A stretch of 64,000 nucleotides of DNA from Holophagales bacterium (GTDB lineage: Bacteria; Acidobacteriota; Thermoanaerobaculia; UBA5066), in NCBI GenBank assembly GCA_016714815.1, contig JADKBZ010000013.1, forward strand, positions 62,001 through 126,000. Direction: 5' to 3'. Numbering within the stretch: position 1 is the stretch's first letter; the number at the start of each line of letters is the position of its first letter. Below are positions 26,102 through 33,977 of this stretch, one piece after another. The notes beneath the pieces are model-generated. The model saw only the letters and a program-made list of their open reading frames with translations, was not told where the DNA came from and searched no databases. Both the position numbers and the translations under genes were made by a program.

Positions 26102-28285
26102 GTGACCGACCGTTCTCATTCCGAGCCTCTCGCCCGGCTTCACGCCGGGTTCGTTCTTCTCCTCGTCATCCTCGCCGCCTTCGCCCTGGCGAACACCGCC
26201 TCGGCAAAGCCGCCGACCGACGACGACTGTCTCGCCTGCCACTCCGAAGCGTCCGGAAAGGGGAAGAAACCCCCGAAGGCGGCGCTCGCCAGCTCGGTCC
26301 ACGGAGACGCCGGGCTCGCCTGCACCGACTGCCACGCGGACCTCGCGAAGATCAAGGAGCTCCCCCACGGGGCGAAGCTGAAAGCCGTCTCGTGCTCCTC
26401 CTGCCACGACGGCATGGCCGAGAAGCACGCGTTCCACCCGATGATGCTCGCGGACCCCGAGGCGATCGCCTGTCAGGACTGCCACGGCGGGCACGACGTG
26501 AAGAAGCCGGCGGACCCCGCATCCCCGGTGTCGGCCGCAGCCGTCTCGAAGATCTGCGCCTCCTGCCACGAGACCGAGGTGAACCTCTACGCGACGTCCG
26601 CCCACGGCGCCGCCGCGGCCGCGAAGGTGAAGGAGGCTCCGGCCTGCCTCACCTGCCACAAGACCCGCGTCACGTCCGCGCCGGACGGCGCCCCGGCGGC
26701 CACCGCCAAACAGGCCCAGGAAAAGGTCTGCCTCCACTGCCACCTCGACAGCGCCGACGTCCGCGCCCGGGTCGCCCCGAGCGCCGGTTTCATCGCCCAG
26801 TACGAGAAGAGCGTCCACGGTCGCGCCCTCCTCGCCGGCAACGACAAGGCGGCCAACTGCGTCGACTGCCACGGCGCCCACACCGTCCGGAAGCGGTCGG
26901 CCCCCGGCGCCGCGATGGATCCCCTCGCCATCGAGAAGATCTGCGCGAGGTGCCACGGCAAGATCGACGCGGTCTTCGCCAGGAGCGCCCACGGAAAGGC
27001 GCTGGCCAAGGGCGTCCGCGAAGCGCCGACCTGCACGACGTGCCACGGCGAGCACGGCATCATGAAGACCGACGACCCGCTGTCGCCGGTCGCCGCGGCG
27101 AACGTCTCCCAGAGGGTCTGCACCCCGTGCCATGGCTCGCTCCGCCTCTCCCAGAAGTACGGGATCGAGAGCGACCGCTTCCAGACCTTCGACGAGAGCT
27201 TCCACGGCCTCGCGGTGAAGGGGGGCTCCGTCGCGGTCGCAAACTGCGCGAGCTGCCACGGCTCCCACGACATCCTCCCCTCCTCGGACCCCGCCTCGAC
27301 GATCAGCAGCAAGAACCTCGTCGCGACCTGCGGCGAGTGCCACCCCGGCGCCGGGGCCCGCTTCGCCAACGGAAAGATCCACGTCGACGCCTCCTCGAAG
27401 CAGGAGGAGCCGGTCCTCTGGTGGATCACCTTCATCTACGCCGGCCTCATCGTCGGGACGATCGGCGGCATGGCCGGGCACAACCTCCTCGACTTCCGGA
27501 AGAAGTGGAGCCACCACCGGAAGATCCGCCGCGGCGAGATCGAAGAAGAACCGGCGAAGCACCGGCTCTACCTCAGGATGACGCTCGAGGAGCGCCTCCA
27601 GCACGGCTCCCTCGCACTCAGCTTCATCCTCCTCGTGATCACCGGCTTCATGCTCCGCTTCCCCGACTCCTGGTGGGTCGTCTCGATCCGGGGCCTTTCG
27701 AGCAGGGCCTTCGACCTCCGGAGCCTCCTCCACAGGGTGGCGGCGGTCGTGATGTGCCTCGCCTCCGTCTACCACCTCTACTACATCATCTTCACGGTCC
27801 GGGGCCGCCAGCTCGTCAAGGACCTCTGGATCCGCCTCCAGGACGCCCGCGATGTCCTCGACGTGCTGAAGTACAACCTCGGCATCTCGCACGTGAAGCC
27901 CCGGCTCGACCGGTTCAGCTACATCGAGAAGGCCGAGTACTGGGCGCTCATCTGGGGGACGATCGTGATGGCGGGGACCGGCTTCGCGATGTGGCTCGAC
28001 AACAGCTTCCTGAACCTCTTCGGCAAGCTCGGCTACGACGTGGCCCGGACGATCCACTACTACGAGGCCATCCTCGCCACCCTCGCGATCATCGTCTGGC
28101 ACTTCTACTTCGTGATCTTCAACCCCGACTCCTACCCGATGAACACCGCCTGGTACGACGGCATGCTCTCGGAGAAGGAGATGGAAGAGGAGCACCCCCT
28201 CGAGCTCGAGCGGATCCACGCCGCCGAGGAGAAGGCCCGCGCCGAGGCCGAGAAGGCCGCGGAAGAGAAGAACAAGAAGGGCTGA
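26102..28285 (+). CDS. 13-heme cytochrome c fused to membrane cytochrome b (CbcL-like quinone oxidoreductase)
   Basis: A 727-residue fusion. The GTG start follows GGGGGAAAC and precedes a signal sequence. Between residues 43 and 414 there are thirteen CXXCH haem-binding motifs (from DDCLACH to TCGECH), with many extra His residues as distal ligands. A membrane segment follows (about 440-460), then a four-helix b-type cytochrome domain of the hydrogenase/formate dehydrogenase gamma type (about 500-690) with His in RLQHGSL, LLHRVAAV, SVYHLYYI, TIHYYEA and IVWHFYFV. In Geobacter CbcL the same layout, with nine c haems, takes electrons from menaquinol for extracellular reduction. Here the role is inferred: quinol oxidation with transfer to periplasmic carriers. 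A classic terminator follows. Confidence 0.9.
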   Translation: MTDRSHSEPLARLHAGFVLLLVILAAFALANTASAKPPTDDDCLACHSEASGKGKKPPKAALASSVHGDAGLACTDCHADLAKIKELPHGAKLKAVSCSSCHDGMAEKHAFHPMMLADPEAIACQDCHGGHDVKKPADPASPVSAAAVSKICASCHETEVNLYATSAHGAAAAAKVKEAPACLTCHKTRVTSAPDGAPAATAKQAQEKVCLHCHLDSADVRARVAPSAGFIAQYEKSVHGRALLAGNDKAANCVDCHGAHTVRKRSAPGAAMDPLAIEKICARCHGKIDAVFARSAHGKALAKGVREAPTCTTCHGEHGIMKTDDPLSPVAAANVSQRVCTPCHGSLRLSQKYGIESDRFQTFDESFHGLAVKGGSVAVANCASCHGSHDILPSSDPASTISSKNLVATCGECHPGAGARFANGKIHVDASSKQEEPVLWWITFIYAGLIVGTIGGMAGHNLLDFRKKWSHHRKIRRGEIEEEPAKHRLYLRMTLEERLQHGSLALSFILLVITGFMLRFPDSWWVVSIRGLSSRAFDLRSLLHRVAAVVMCLASVYHLYYIIFTVRGRQLVKDLWIRLQDARDVLDVLKYNLGISHVKPRLDRFSYIEKAEYWALIWGTIVMAGTGFAMWLDNSFLNLFGKLGYDVARTIHYYEAILATLAIIVWHFYFVIFNPDSYPMNTAWYDGMLSEKEMEEEHPLELERIHAAEEKARAEAEKAAEEKNKKG

Positions 28286-28307
28286 TCCCGGCCCAACTCG
28301 CACCCCG

Positions 28308-28339
28308 AAGGGCCCGGTCCACGACGACCGGGCCCTTTT
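28308..28339 (+). terminator. Intrinsic terminator of the 13-heme cytochrome gene
   Basis: A 12-bp stem (AAGGGCCCGGTC and its complement) with a 6-base loop ends in a run of Ts, 23 bases after the stop codon. Confidence 0.85.
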
Positions 28340-28385
28340 CACGTTCGCATGGCAGGGCCATCCGCCTGTGAGCGGGGCCGGCCGG

Positions 28386-29240
28386 AAAAGGAGAACGGGG
28401 AACGGAGGACGGAGGACGGGGAGAACGCCAATCCACCTCACCGTGCCGCACGAGTCGCGGGCGGGAAGGGTGTCCCACGGCGACTGCTGCGCGCGAGCGA
28501 CCCGCATCGGCTCCACTGCGCGGGCCGCCGGGGCGAGCGCAAACTCCTCGCACTGCTCGTCGAACACGTGCGCTCGCCTGATCCGGCGGCCTGCTCGCGG
28601 AGCCGTGCGGGGCCCCGCTCGTGCTCGAAAGTCGCTCGCGGAACACCCCTCCCACCCGCTCGGATCCAGGCGAAGCAAAGCTCGAGAAACGGGTCGCCCA
28701 GAGAGGGGGGCAGGTCTTGATTTTCTACTAGATCCGCCATCCGCCAGTCCGCCAGGGTCAGTTCCGTTTTTCGTTGCAAATCGCCAGACATCCTGCCCGC
28801 AGTCCACCAAGCGCGATCCAGGATGAACGAAAAACGGAACTGACCCCGTAGGCCGCTCGCCGCAGAAGACGGCTCCCTGTGGATCTCTGAAGCTCGCCGG
28901 CCGCGGGTGGGGCGGTACGTCCGCGAGCCGCCCCCGAGCACGCACGGGGACCCGCTCGAGCTCGCGAGGACCGGGCGGGGATGAAGCCCGCGCGCGTGTC
29001 TGACGAGCGAAGCGAGGAGTTCGCGCGGGCGCGCCGCCCGGCCGCAGCGAGCTCGGAAGCGGGTCGTGCGCGCGCAGCAGGCGGCCGCGGGACGTACCGC
29101 ACCGCACGCGGCCCCCTGCCGAAGCGACGGGACGGTGAAGCTGGCTCTCTCGGTCTCCCGGTCTCTCGGTCTCTCCCCTTCTTGGTCTCGCCTCTTCTTG
29201 GTCTCGCCTCCTCTCGTCCTCCCGATGCACCAATCCAGCT
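28386..29240. repeat. Large imperfect inverted-repeat element between the cytochrome genes
   Basis: This non-coding stretch is roughly symmetrical. The left arm (about 28484-28640) and the reverse complement of the right arm (about 28922-29087) align over some 160 bases at roughly 70% by eye; shared words include CTGCTGCGCGCG, ACGACCCGC/GCGACCCGC, AACTCCTCGC, GCTCGTC and GCTCGCGGA. Outside each arm is a purine-rich strand with short tandem repeats (GGAGGAC units on the left; GGTCTCGCCTCTTCTT units on the right, read as pyrimidines). In the middle sits a perfect 21-bp inverted repeat. No transposase or convincing reading frame is present. It could be a non-autonomous mobile element or a very long hairpin. 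Confidence 0.6.
28755..28846. repeat. Perfect 21-bp inverted repeat, 50-bp spacer
   Basis: The arms occupy 28755-28775 and 28826-28846 and begin GGGTCAGTTCCG on the left; they are exact complements. A related phrase, GGGGCAGGTCTTGATTTTC, stands at 28708-28726. GGGGTCAG-type ends resemble REP-like palindromes tied to Y1-transposase (RAYT) elements; this comparison is from memory. Confidence 0.65.
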
Positions 29241-29258
29241 CGGCACGGAAGCCCCACG

Positions 29259-29294
29259 AAAGGCAACCGCCCCGGGACAGAGGCCCCGGGGCGG
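29259..29294 (-). terminator. Intrinsic terminator of the 19-heme cytochrome gene
   Basis: On the minus strand a 10-bp stem (CCGCCCCGGG with CCCGGGGCGG, 8-base loop) is followed by TTGCCTTT, about 30 bases after the stop codon. Confidence 0.7.
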
Positions 29295-29322
29295 CAGAGA
29301 ACTCCGGTAAGGGAGCGGTTAC

Positions 29323-32133
29323 CTATTTATACGAGAAGAGCATCGCGAAGATGATCCAGAGCACCGTGAGGAATCCGATCGTCAGCGCAACCCAGCCGAA
29401 CGCCTTGACCGCCTTGAGAACCACGGGCTGGTAGGGTTCCCCGAGGTTCTCCTCGAGCTTCCCGCTCGCCACGAGCGCCTCGTACTCGGCCGGCTTGTCG
29501 CGCTTCAGCTCGTCGACGGACATCCGGCCGGTGAAGACGACGATGTCCATCGGGAACTTCTCGGGACGCAGGTGCGTGTTGAAGAAGTGGACCGTGAAGA
29601 TGAAGCCGACGGCGAGGAGGGCCTCGTCGCTGTGGATGATCGTGGCGACGTTGAGGAGCCACCCCGGGAGGAGCCTCGTGAACTGCTCGGAGAACCAGAG
29701 GAGCAGGCCCGTGGAGCCGATGATGAAGACGCCCCAGAAGACGGCGAAGTAGTCGAACTTCTCCCAGTACGTCCAGCGGCCGTACTGCGGCCTCGGGCCG
29801 AGGCCCAGGAACCACTTGATGGTCCCGGCGACGTCCCGGGCGTCCTTCATCGTCGGCAGCATCGTGTTCGGCCCGGTCGCCATCTGCATCCAGGTCTTCC
29901 CTTCGCGCCTCTTCCGCCGGATGACGTCCACGATGTGCGTGACGAAGATCGTGAACATGAGGACCGCGGCGGCCCTGTGGAGGAAGCCGGCCCCCTCGAA
30001 CCCGCCGAAGGCCTTGGCGAGAGTCCGCGCCCAGGCCGTGAACGAGAACTTCAGCGTCAGCCCGGTCAGGGCGAGAGTGATGAAGCTGACGATCAGCGAG
30101 ATGTGCATCGTCCGCTCGAGGCGCGTGAACCGGACGAACTGGAGCGCCTTCTCGTCGGCCGCGCCGTGCGCCGCCTCCTCGGCCTTCAGCTCCTTGCGCA
30201 TCTTGAGCGCGCGCGGCAGCCAGAGCAGCGTGTGGATTCCGCTGATCGTGAAGGTCCCGACGAGGAGCGACGTCATCCCCCAGAAGGTGAAGAAGAGGAT
30301 GGGGTACTTGTCCTTGTCGTGGTGCGTCGCGTGCGAGAGGTAGCCCGCGAACCGGCGGGTCGCTCCCGGGTGGCACTGCTGGCAGGTGGCGACCACGTTG
30401 TCGCGGGAGAGGCGGGAAGCCGGGTTCGACGGCGGGAGGATGTCGTGCGCGCCGTGGCAGTCGTTGCACTTGGCCGTCTTGGCGTAGCCGAGCTGCGACA
30501 CTTTCCCGTGGAACGTGTCGAAGTAGGTCTGGGTGACCTCCTTGTGGCACTTGCCGCAGGAGGTCATGACGGCGAGCTTGAAGCCGACCTGGTCCGTCCG
30601 GCGGATCGTGTGCGCGGAGTGGCAGTCCTCGCAGACGGGGAGCGGCTCCTTCGACTTCGAGACGAGCTTCGAGTGGATGCTCCTCTGGAACTTCTCCTCG
30701 ACGCCGTGGTGGCAGCGGCCGCAGGTGTCCGGCTGCCTGGCCGGGTTCACGCTCGACTCGGGGTCGCTCGCCGGCAGGACGCTGTGTGCGGTGTGGCACG
30801 ACGTGCACGTGGCGCTCACGACGAGCCCGCTCTCGAGGAGCCCCTTGCCGTGGATCGACTCCGTGAAGTTCTCGATGATCTGGTGCTGCTCCCCCGTGTA
30901 GCGGCGGGCGGCTTTCTCGCCCTCGCGGTGGCACCGGGCGCAGAGCTTCGGGACGTTCCTGGCGAAGGTGATCGAGAGCGGGTCGGTCCGCCCCTTGACG
31001 CCGTGCGTCCCATGGCACTCCGCGCAGGGCGGGCCGTTCGGGTCGCCCCGGAGAACGAGCTTGCCGTGCGTGCTCTTCGCGTACTGCTGGACGACCTCGG
31101 CGTGGCAGGAACCGCAGTTCACCTTCGCCGTGATCGTGGCGCAGGGCCGCTCGAGCGACGGCTTGACCTCGGCGTGGCACTGCGAGCAGCGGGTCTTCTG
31201 GTGCCGCGAGCCCAGGAGCTCGGTGCCGTCGACGTACATCGAACGGCCGTCCTTCGCCTTCAGGTCCTTCTGCGCGTGGCACTTCTGGCATTCCTGGTCC
31301 GCCAGCCCCGTGTCGTAGAAGACCTTCCGGATCTTGTGCGGCTGGTGGCAGTCGACGCACGCCGGGAGGACGTTCGCCTCCTTCTCCCAGAGCTCGCCCT
31401 TGATGATCCTCTGGTGCACGCCTTCGATGTTCGAGTGACACGCCGCGCAGGTCTTCGCGATGTTGCCCCGGGCGATCGAGGAGCGCGGGTCGGTGTGCGG
31501 AAGGGTGAAGTGCGGGGTGTGGCAGGAGACGCACGTCGCCGAGACGGTGAGGCCCTTCTTCAGGAGCCCCTCGCCGTGGATCGACTCGGTGTAGTTCTCG
31601 AGGATCCGGTCCTGCGGGATGTCGTGCTGGAGCTGGACCGCGGTCCCCTCCCGGTGGCACTTCCCGCAGAGGAACGGGACCTTCTGCGGGAGAACCGGGG
31701 ACTTCGGGTCCTTCACCTTCACGACGTCGTGTCCCGTGTGGCACGTCCAGCAGCGGGGCGCCGAGGCGTCCCCCTTCTTCACGGCCTTCCCGTGAAGGCT
31801 CTCGGCGTACATCTTCACGATGTCGCCGTGGCAGGCGTCGCACGTCGGCGCCCCGACATTCTCGTCGTGCGGAAGCTCCTTCCCCGAAAGGGCCGAATGG
31901 CAGCCGACGCAGGGGGCGTCGGCGTGGACCGACTTCCCGAGCCGCTTCTCGTCCACGAAAAGCGAGACGGTCTTGCCCGCCCGCTGCTTGGTGAGGGTCT
32001 TGTCGGAGTGGCACCCGAGACAGTCGGAGTTTTCCTGCGCTGCGGCGACCCGGACGAGAGCGAAGGCGAGGGCGGTGGCGAGCAGGATCAGACGCGCCGA
32101 ACGGCGCGGACGGTCGGGACGCGGATCGGGCAA
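29323..32133 (-). CDS. 19-heme cytochrome c fused to membrane cytochrome b
   Basis: A 936-residue relative of the facing 13-heme protein. The TTG start was preferred because GGAGGT stands four bases before it and a signal peptide (LILLATALAFALVRVAAAQ) follows; a TTG eight codons upstream is also open. Nineteen CXXCH motifs lie between residues 38 and about 585 (SDCLGCH to TCQQCH). A membrane segment near 610-635 leads to a four-helix b-type domain (about 690-880) with His in RTMHISLI, FLHRAAAV, FVTHIVDV, TIIHSDEA and FTVHFFNT, and a last membrane helix at the C-terminus. Repeated ESIHGKGLL phrases suggest internal duplication. Probable role: oxidising quinol and feeding a long periplasmic haem wire. 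It lies downstream of the ImcH-like gene. Confidence 0.9.
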   Translation of the reverse strand: MPDPRPDRPRRSARLILLATALAFALVRVAAAQENSDCLGCHSDKTLTKQRAGKTVSLFVDEKRLGKSVHADAPCVGCHSALSGKELPHDENVGAPTCDACHGDIVKMYAESLHGKAVKKGDASAPRCWTCHTGHDVVKVKDPKSPVLPQKVPFLCGKCHREGTAVQLQHDIPQDRILENYTESIHGEGLLKKGLTVSATCVSCHTPHFTLPHTDPRSSIARGNIAKTCAACHSNIEGVHQRIIKGELWEKEANVLPACVDCHQPHKIRKVFYDTGLADQECQKCHAQKDLKAKDGRSMYVDGTELLGSRHQKTRCSQCHAEVKPSLERPCATITAKVNCGSCHAEVVQQYAKSTHGKLVLRGDPNGPPCAECHGTHGVKGRTDPLSITFARNVPKLCARCHREGEKAARRYTGEQHQIIENFTESIHGKGLLESGLVVSATCTSCHTAHSVLPASDPESSVNPARQPDTCGRCHHGVEEKFQRSIHSKLVSKSKEPLPVCEDCHSAHTIRRTDQVGFKLAVMTSCGKCHKEVTQTYFDTFHGKVSQLGYAKTAKCNDCHGAHDILPPSNPASRLSRDNVVATCQQCHPGATRRFAGYLSHATHHDKDKYPILFFTFWGMTSLLVGTFTISGIHTLLWLPRALKMRKELKAEEAAHGAADEKALQFVRFTRLERTMHISLIVSFITLALTGLTLKFSFTAWARTLAKAFGGFEGAGFLHRAAAVLMFTIFVTHIVDVIRRKRREGKTWMQMATGPNTMLPTMKDARDVAGTIKWFLGLGPRPQYGRWTYWEKFDYFAVFWGVFIIGSTGLLLWFSEQFTRLLPGWLLNVATIIHSDEALLAVGFIFTVHFFNTHLRPEKFPMDIVVFTGRMSVDELKRDKPAEYEALVASGKLEENLGEPYQPVVLKAVKAFGWVALTIGFLTVLWIIFAMLFSYK

Positions 32134-32222
32134 GGTAACCTCCGTCACGGCCGGCAATCATACGGGCCACACGGGGTCCGGAACATCGGCCGAACACACC
32201 ACCTTCCGGCCCGGACCCCAAA

Positions 32223-32248
32223 CCTCCTGATGCAAACGCATCAGGAGG
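32223..32248. promoter_or_regulatory. Perfect palindrome upstream of the 19-heme gene
   Basis: Arms CCTCCTGATGC and GCATCAGGAGG with loop AAAC, 90 bases before the start codon. A second inverted repeat (GGGGTCCGG at 32173-32181 with its complement at 32212-32220) lies between it and the gene. It could be an operator or a 5' leader hairpin; there is no T-run to make it a terminator. Confidence 0.5.
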
Positions 32249-32278
32249 GACTGGAACGGGACTCGAAGCGGGTCGTTC

Positions 32279-32308
32279 CCGGGCCGCGGAGATCCCCCCG
32301 CGGCCCGG
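32279..32308 (-). terminator. Hairpin after the NapC/NirT cytochrome gene
   Basis: An 11-bp GC-only stem (CCGGGCCGCGG and complement) with an 8-base loop begins 6 bases past the stop codon. No T-run follows. Confidence 0.5.
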
Positions 32309-32314
32309 CGCAAC

Positions 32315-33769
32315 CTATTTCAGGCCGAGCTGGGTCAGGATCTCCGGGTTCTCCTCTTCCATCGCCAGCACCTGGTGACAGGCCTCGCAGTCGGCCGAGA
32401 TCGGCTTCCCGTCCTTGGACTCGTGGTTTCCGCCGTGGCAGCGGAAGCAGCCCGGGAAGTCCTCGTGGCCGATGTTGTTCGGGTGGTAGCCCCAGACGAG
32501 CTTCATGTCCGGAAAGACGTTCCGGCGATAGACGGCCTGGACGGCCTGGACGGCTTTCTCGATCTCGGCCTTCTTCGAAGCCGCGATCTCCGGGTACTGC
32601 TTCGCGTAGTAGGCGGTGAGGCCGTCGCCGATCGCCTTCGCCGCCGCGTCCTGGCTCTCGTAAGTCCCTTTGAGGAGCTCGAGGGCCTGCTTCTTGACGA
32701 AGGGAAGGTCGCGGCTGATCGCGCCCGCGGTGATCTCGCGGTCGAGGCCCCTGTGGGGCAGCTCGAAGGCGTGCGTCGGCCGGTTGTGACAGTCGACGCA
32801 GTCCATCGACCGCACCTCGCCCTTCGCCAGGGCGTCCGCCGTCGGCTTCAGCTCCGTGCTCGCGTAGTCGACCGTCTTGCCGGCGTCGTCGCGGTAGCTC
32901 ACCGTGGCGATCTGCTGGCGGCGCTCGTCGAGGGCCGTGTAGCTGATCCGCGAGCCGGCGTCGAGGTGCCGGCCGTGAATGCCGACGCTCCCCTGCGCGT
33001 TCATCCCTCCGACGTGCATGACGAGGACCGTCGTCAGCACGGTGTTCTTCTCGTCCTCTGCGTACTTCTTCTTGACGATGACGCGGTCCCCCGTGAAACG
33101 CTGGGGCCAGTGGCACTGCTCGCAGGTCTCCCGCGCGGGCCGGAGGTGGCGGACCGGCGAGGGAATGGGCATGGAATAGGTCTTGAGGGCGACGGCGACG
33201 ACCTGGCGCGTCCCCGAGAGCTTCGACTGGACGAACCAGGAGGCTCCCGCTCCGATGTGGCATTCGACGCAGCCGATGCGCGAGTGAGGCGAACCCTTGT
33301 ACGCCGCCAGCTCGGGCGCCATCACCGTGTGGCACGCCTCTCCGCAGAACCCGACCGAGTCCATCACCTCGAGCCCCTTGTAGGAGGCGAAGCCGACGAG
33401 GGTGGCGTTCGCCAGGGTCGCGATCACGACGAAGGTGAACACGCGCCGGAACTTCGGCGAGGTCAGGTCGATCGGCGGGGGCGGCTCGTTCTCCCGTCCG
33501 GCCTTGCGGTCGGCGCGCCGCTGGAGGAAGAAGCCCGCCGGGATCAGGACGAGCCCGGCGACGAACACCGCCGGCAGGACGAGGAACAGGACGATTCCCG
33601 AGTACGGGTGCTCGTGCCCTCCCCGCAGGGTCTCGATGATCCAGAGGAACACCATGGAGATTCCGGTGGCGGTCGTCACGACGATACCGGTCTGGCTGAC
33701 ACGGTTCTGCCCCAGGACCCTGAAGACTGTGCGGCCCCAAAGGGCGGTCCGTTCGCGAGCGGTCGGCAT
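32315..33769 (-). CDS. NapC/NirT-family multiheme cytochrome c (ImcH-like)
   Basis: A 484-residue membrane-anchored cytochrome. The ATG has GGAAGGAG upstream. Three hydrophobic helices (about residues 25-47, 58-85 and 110-135) precede a periplasmic part with one CX3CH motif (FCGEACHTVM) and five CXXCH motifs (CVECH, CEQCH, CVDCH, CFRCH, CEACH). The order FCG..CH...APELAAYKGSPHSRIGCVECHIGAGASWFVQSKLSG is that of NapC/NirT quinol dehydrogenases, cited for the phrases SPHSRIGCVECHIG and WFVQSKLSG. Geobacter ImcH is a multihaem relative needed for reducing high-potential acceptors. Here it is likely to be a third quinol oxidase of the locus. It is first on the minus strand ahead of the 19-heme gene. 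Confidence 0.87.
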   Translation of the reverse strand: MPTARERTALWGRTVFRVLGQNRVSQTGIVVTTATGISMVFLWIIETLRGGHEHPYSGIVLFLVLPAVFVAGLVLIPAGFFLQRRADRKAGRENEPPPPIDLTSPKFRRVFTFVVIATLANATLVGFASYKGLEVMDSVGFCGEACHTVMAPELAAYKGSPHSRIGCVECHIGAGASWFVQSKLSGTRQVVAVALKTYSMPIPSPVRHLRPARETCEQCHWPQRFTGDRVIVKKKYAEDEKNTVLTTVLVMHVGGMNAQGSVGIHGRHLDAGSRISYTALDERRQQIATVSYRDDAGKTVDYASTELKPTADALAKGEVRSMDCVDCHNRPTHAFELPHRGLDREITAGAISRDLPFVKKQALELLKGTYESQDAAAKAIGDGLTAYYAKQYPEIAASKKAEIEKAVQAVQAVYRRNVFPDMKLVWGYHPNNIGHEDFPGCFRCHGGNHESKDGKPISADCEACHQVLAMEEENPEILTQLGLK

Positions 33770-33838
33770 GTCGGGCTCCTTCCTCACCCGTAGTTTCACA
33801 TGGAGCGTGAACGCCGTCGCAGACCCGGTTCGAGCCCC

Positions 33839-33855
33839 TTGACGCACCGCGTCAA
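33839..33855. promoter_or_regulatory. Palindrome in the divergent promoter region
   Basis: TTGACGCACCGCGTCAA has 7-bp arms around a 3-bp centre, and each arm doubles as a TTGACG -35 element, one per direction. It lies between the divergent cytochrome and patatin genes, so it may be an operator shared by both. Confidence 0.35.
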
Positions 33856-33977
33856 AAAGTAGACATTGGAGAGTGGGTCTGCCCGGTTTCCGGTCGGGTC
33901 CGGGGGGTCGGGTCGCTGTTCCCGGCGGGAATCGCGGCGGAACCGCCCGTCTCGAGGGGGATGTGGGAGGTGGAGCG

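Noticed and set aside
28368..28826. Small plus-strand protein in the palindromic region
   Set aside because: The frame is Arg/Ser/Ala-rich, has no start signal, and the inverted copy on the right arm gives a different, equally featureless frame.
29140..29215. Short tandem repeats considered as a CRISPR-like array
   Set aside because: Units are 8-16 bases, directly abutting and degenerate, with no spacers; they mirror a purine stretch on the other side of the palindromic element.
29572..32619. About 1000-codon open frame on the plus strand opposite the 19-heme gene
   Set aside because: It spans two genes and their intergenic hairpins, has no domain pattern, and the minus strand carries nineteen CXXCH motifs.
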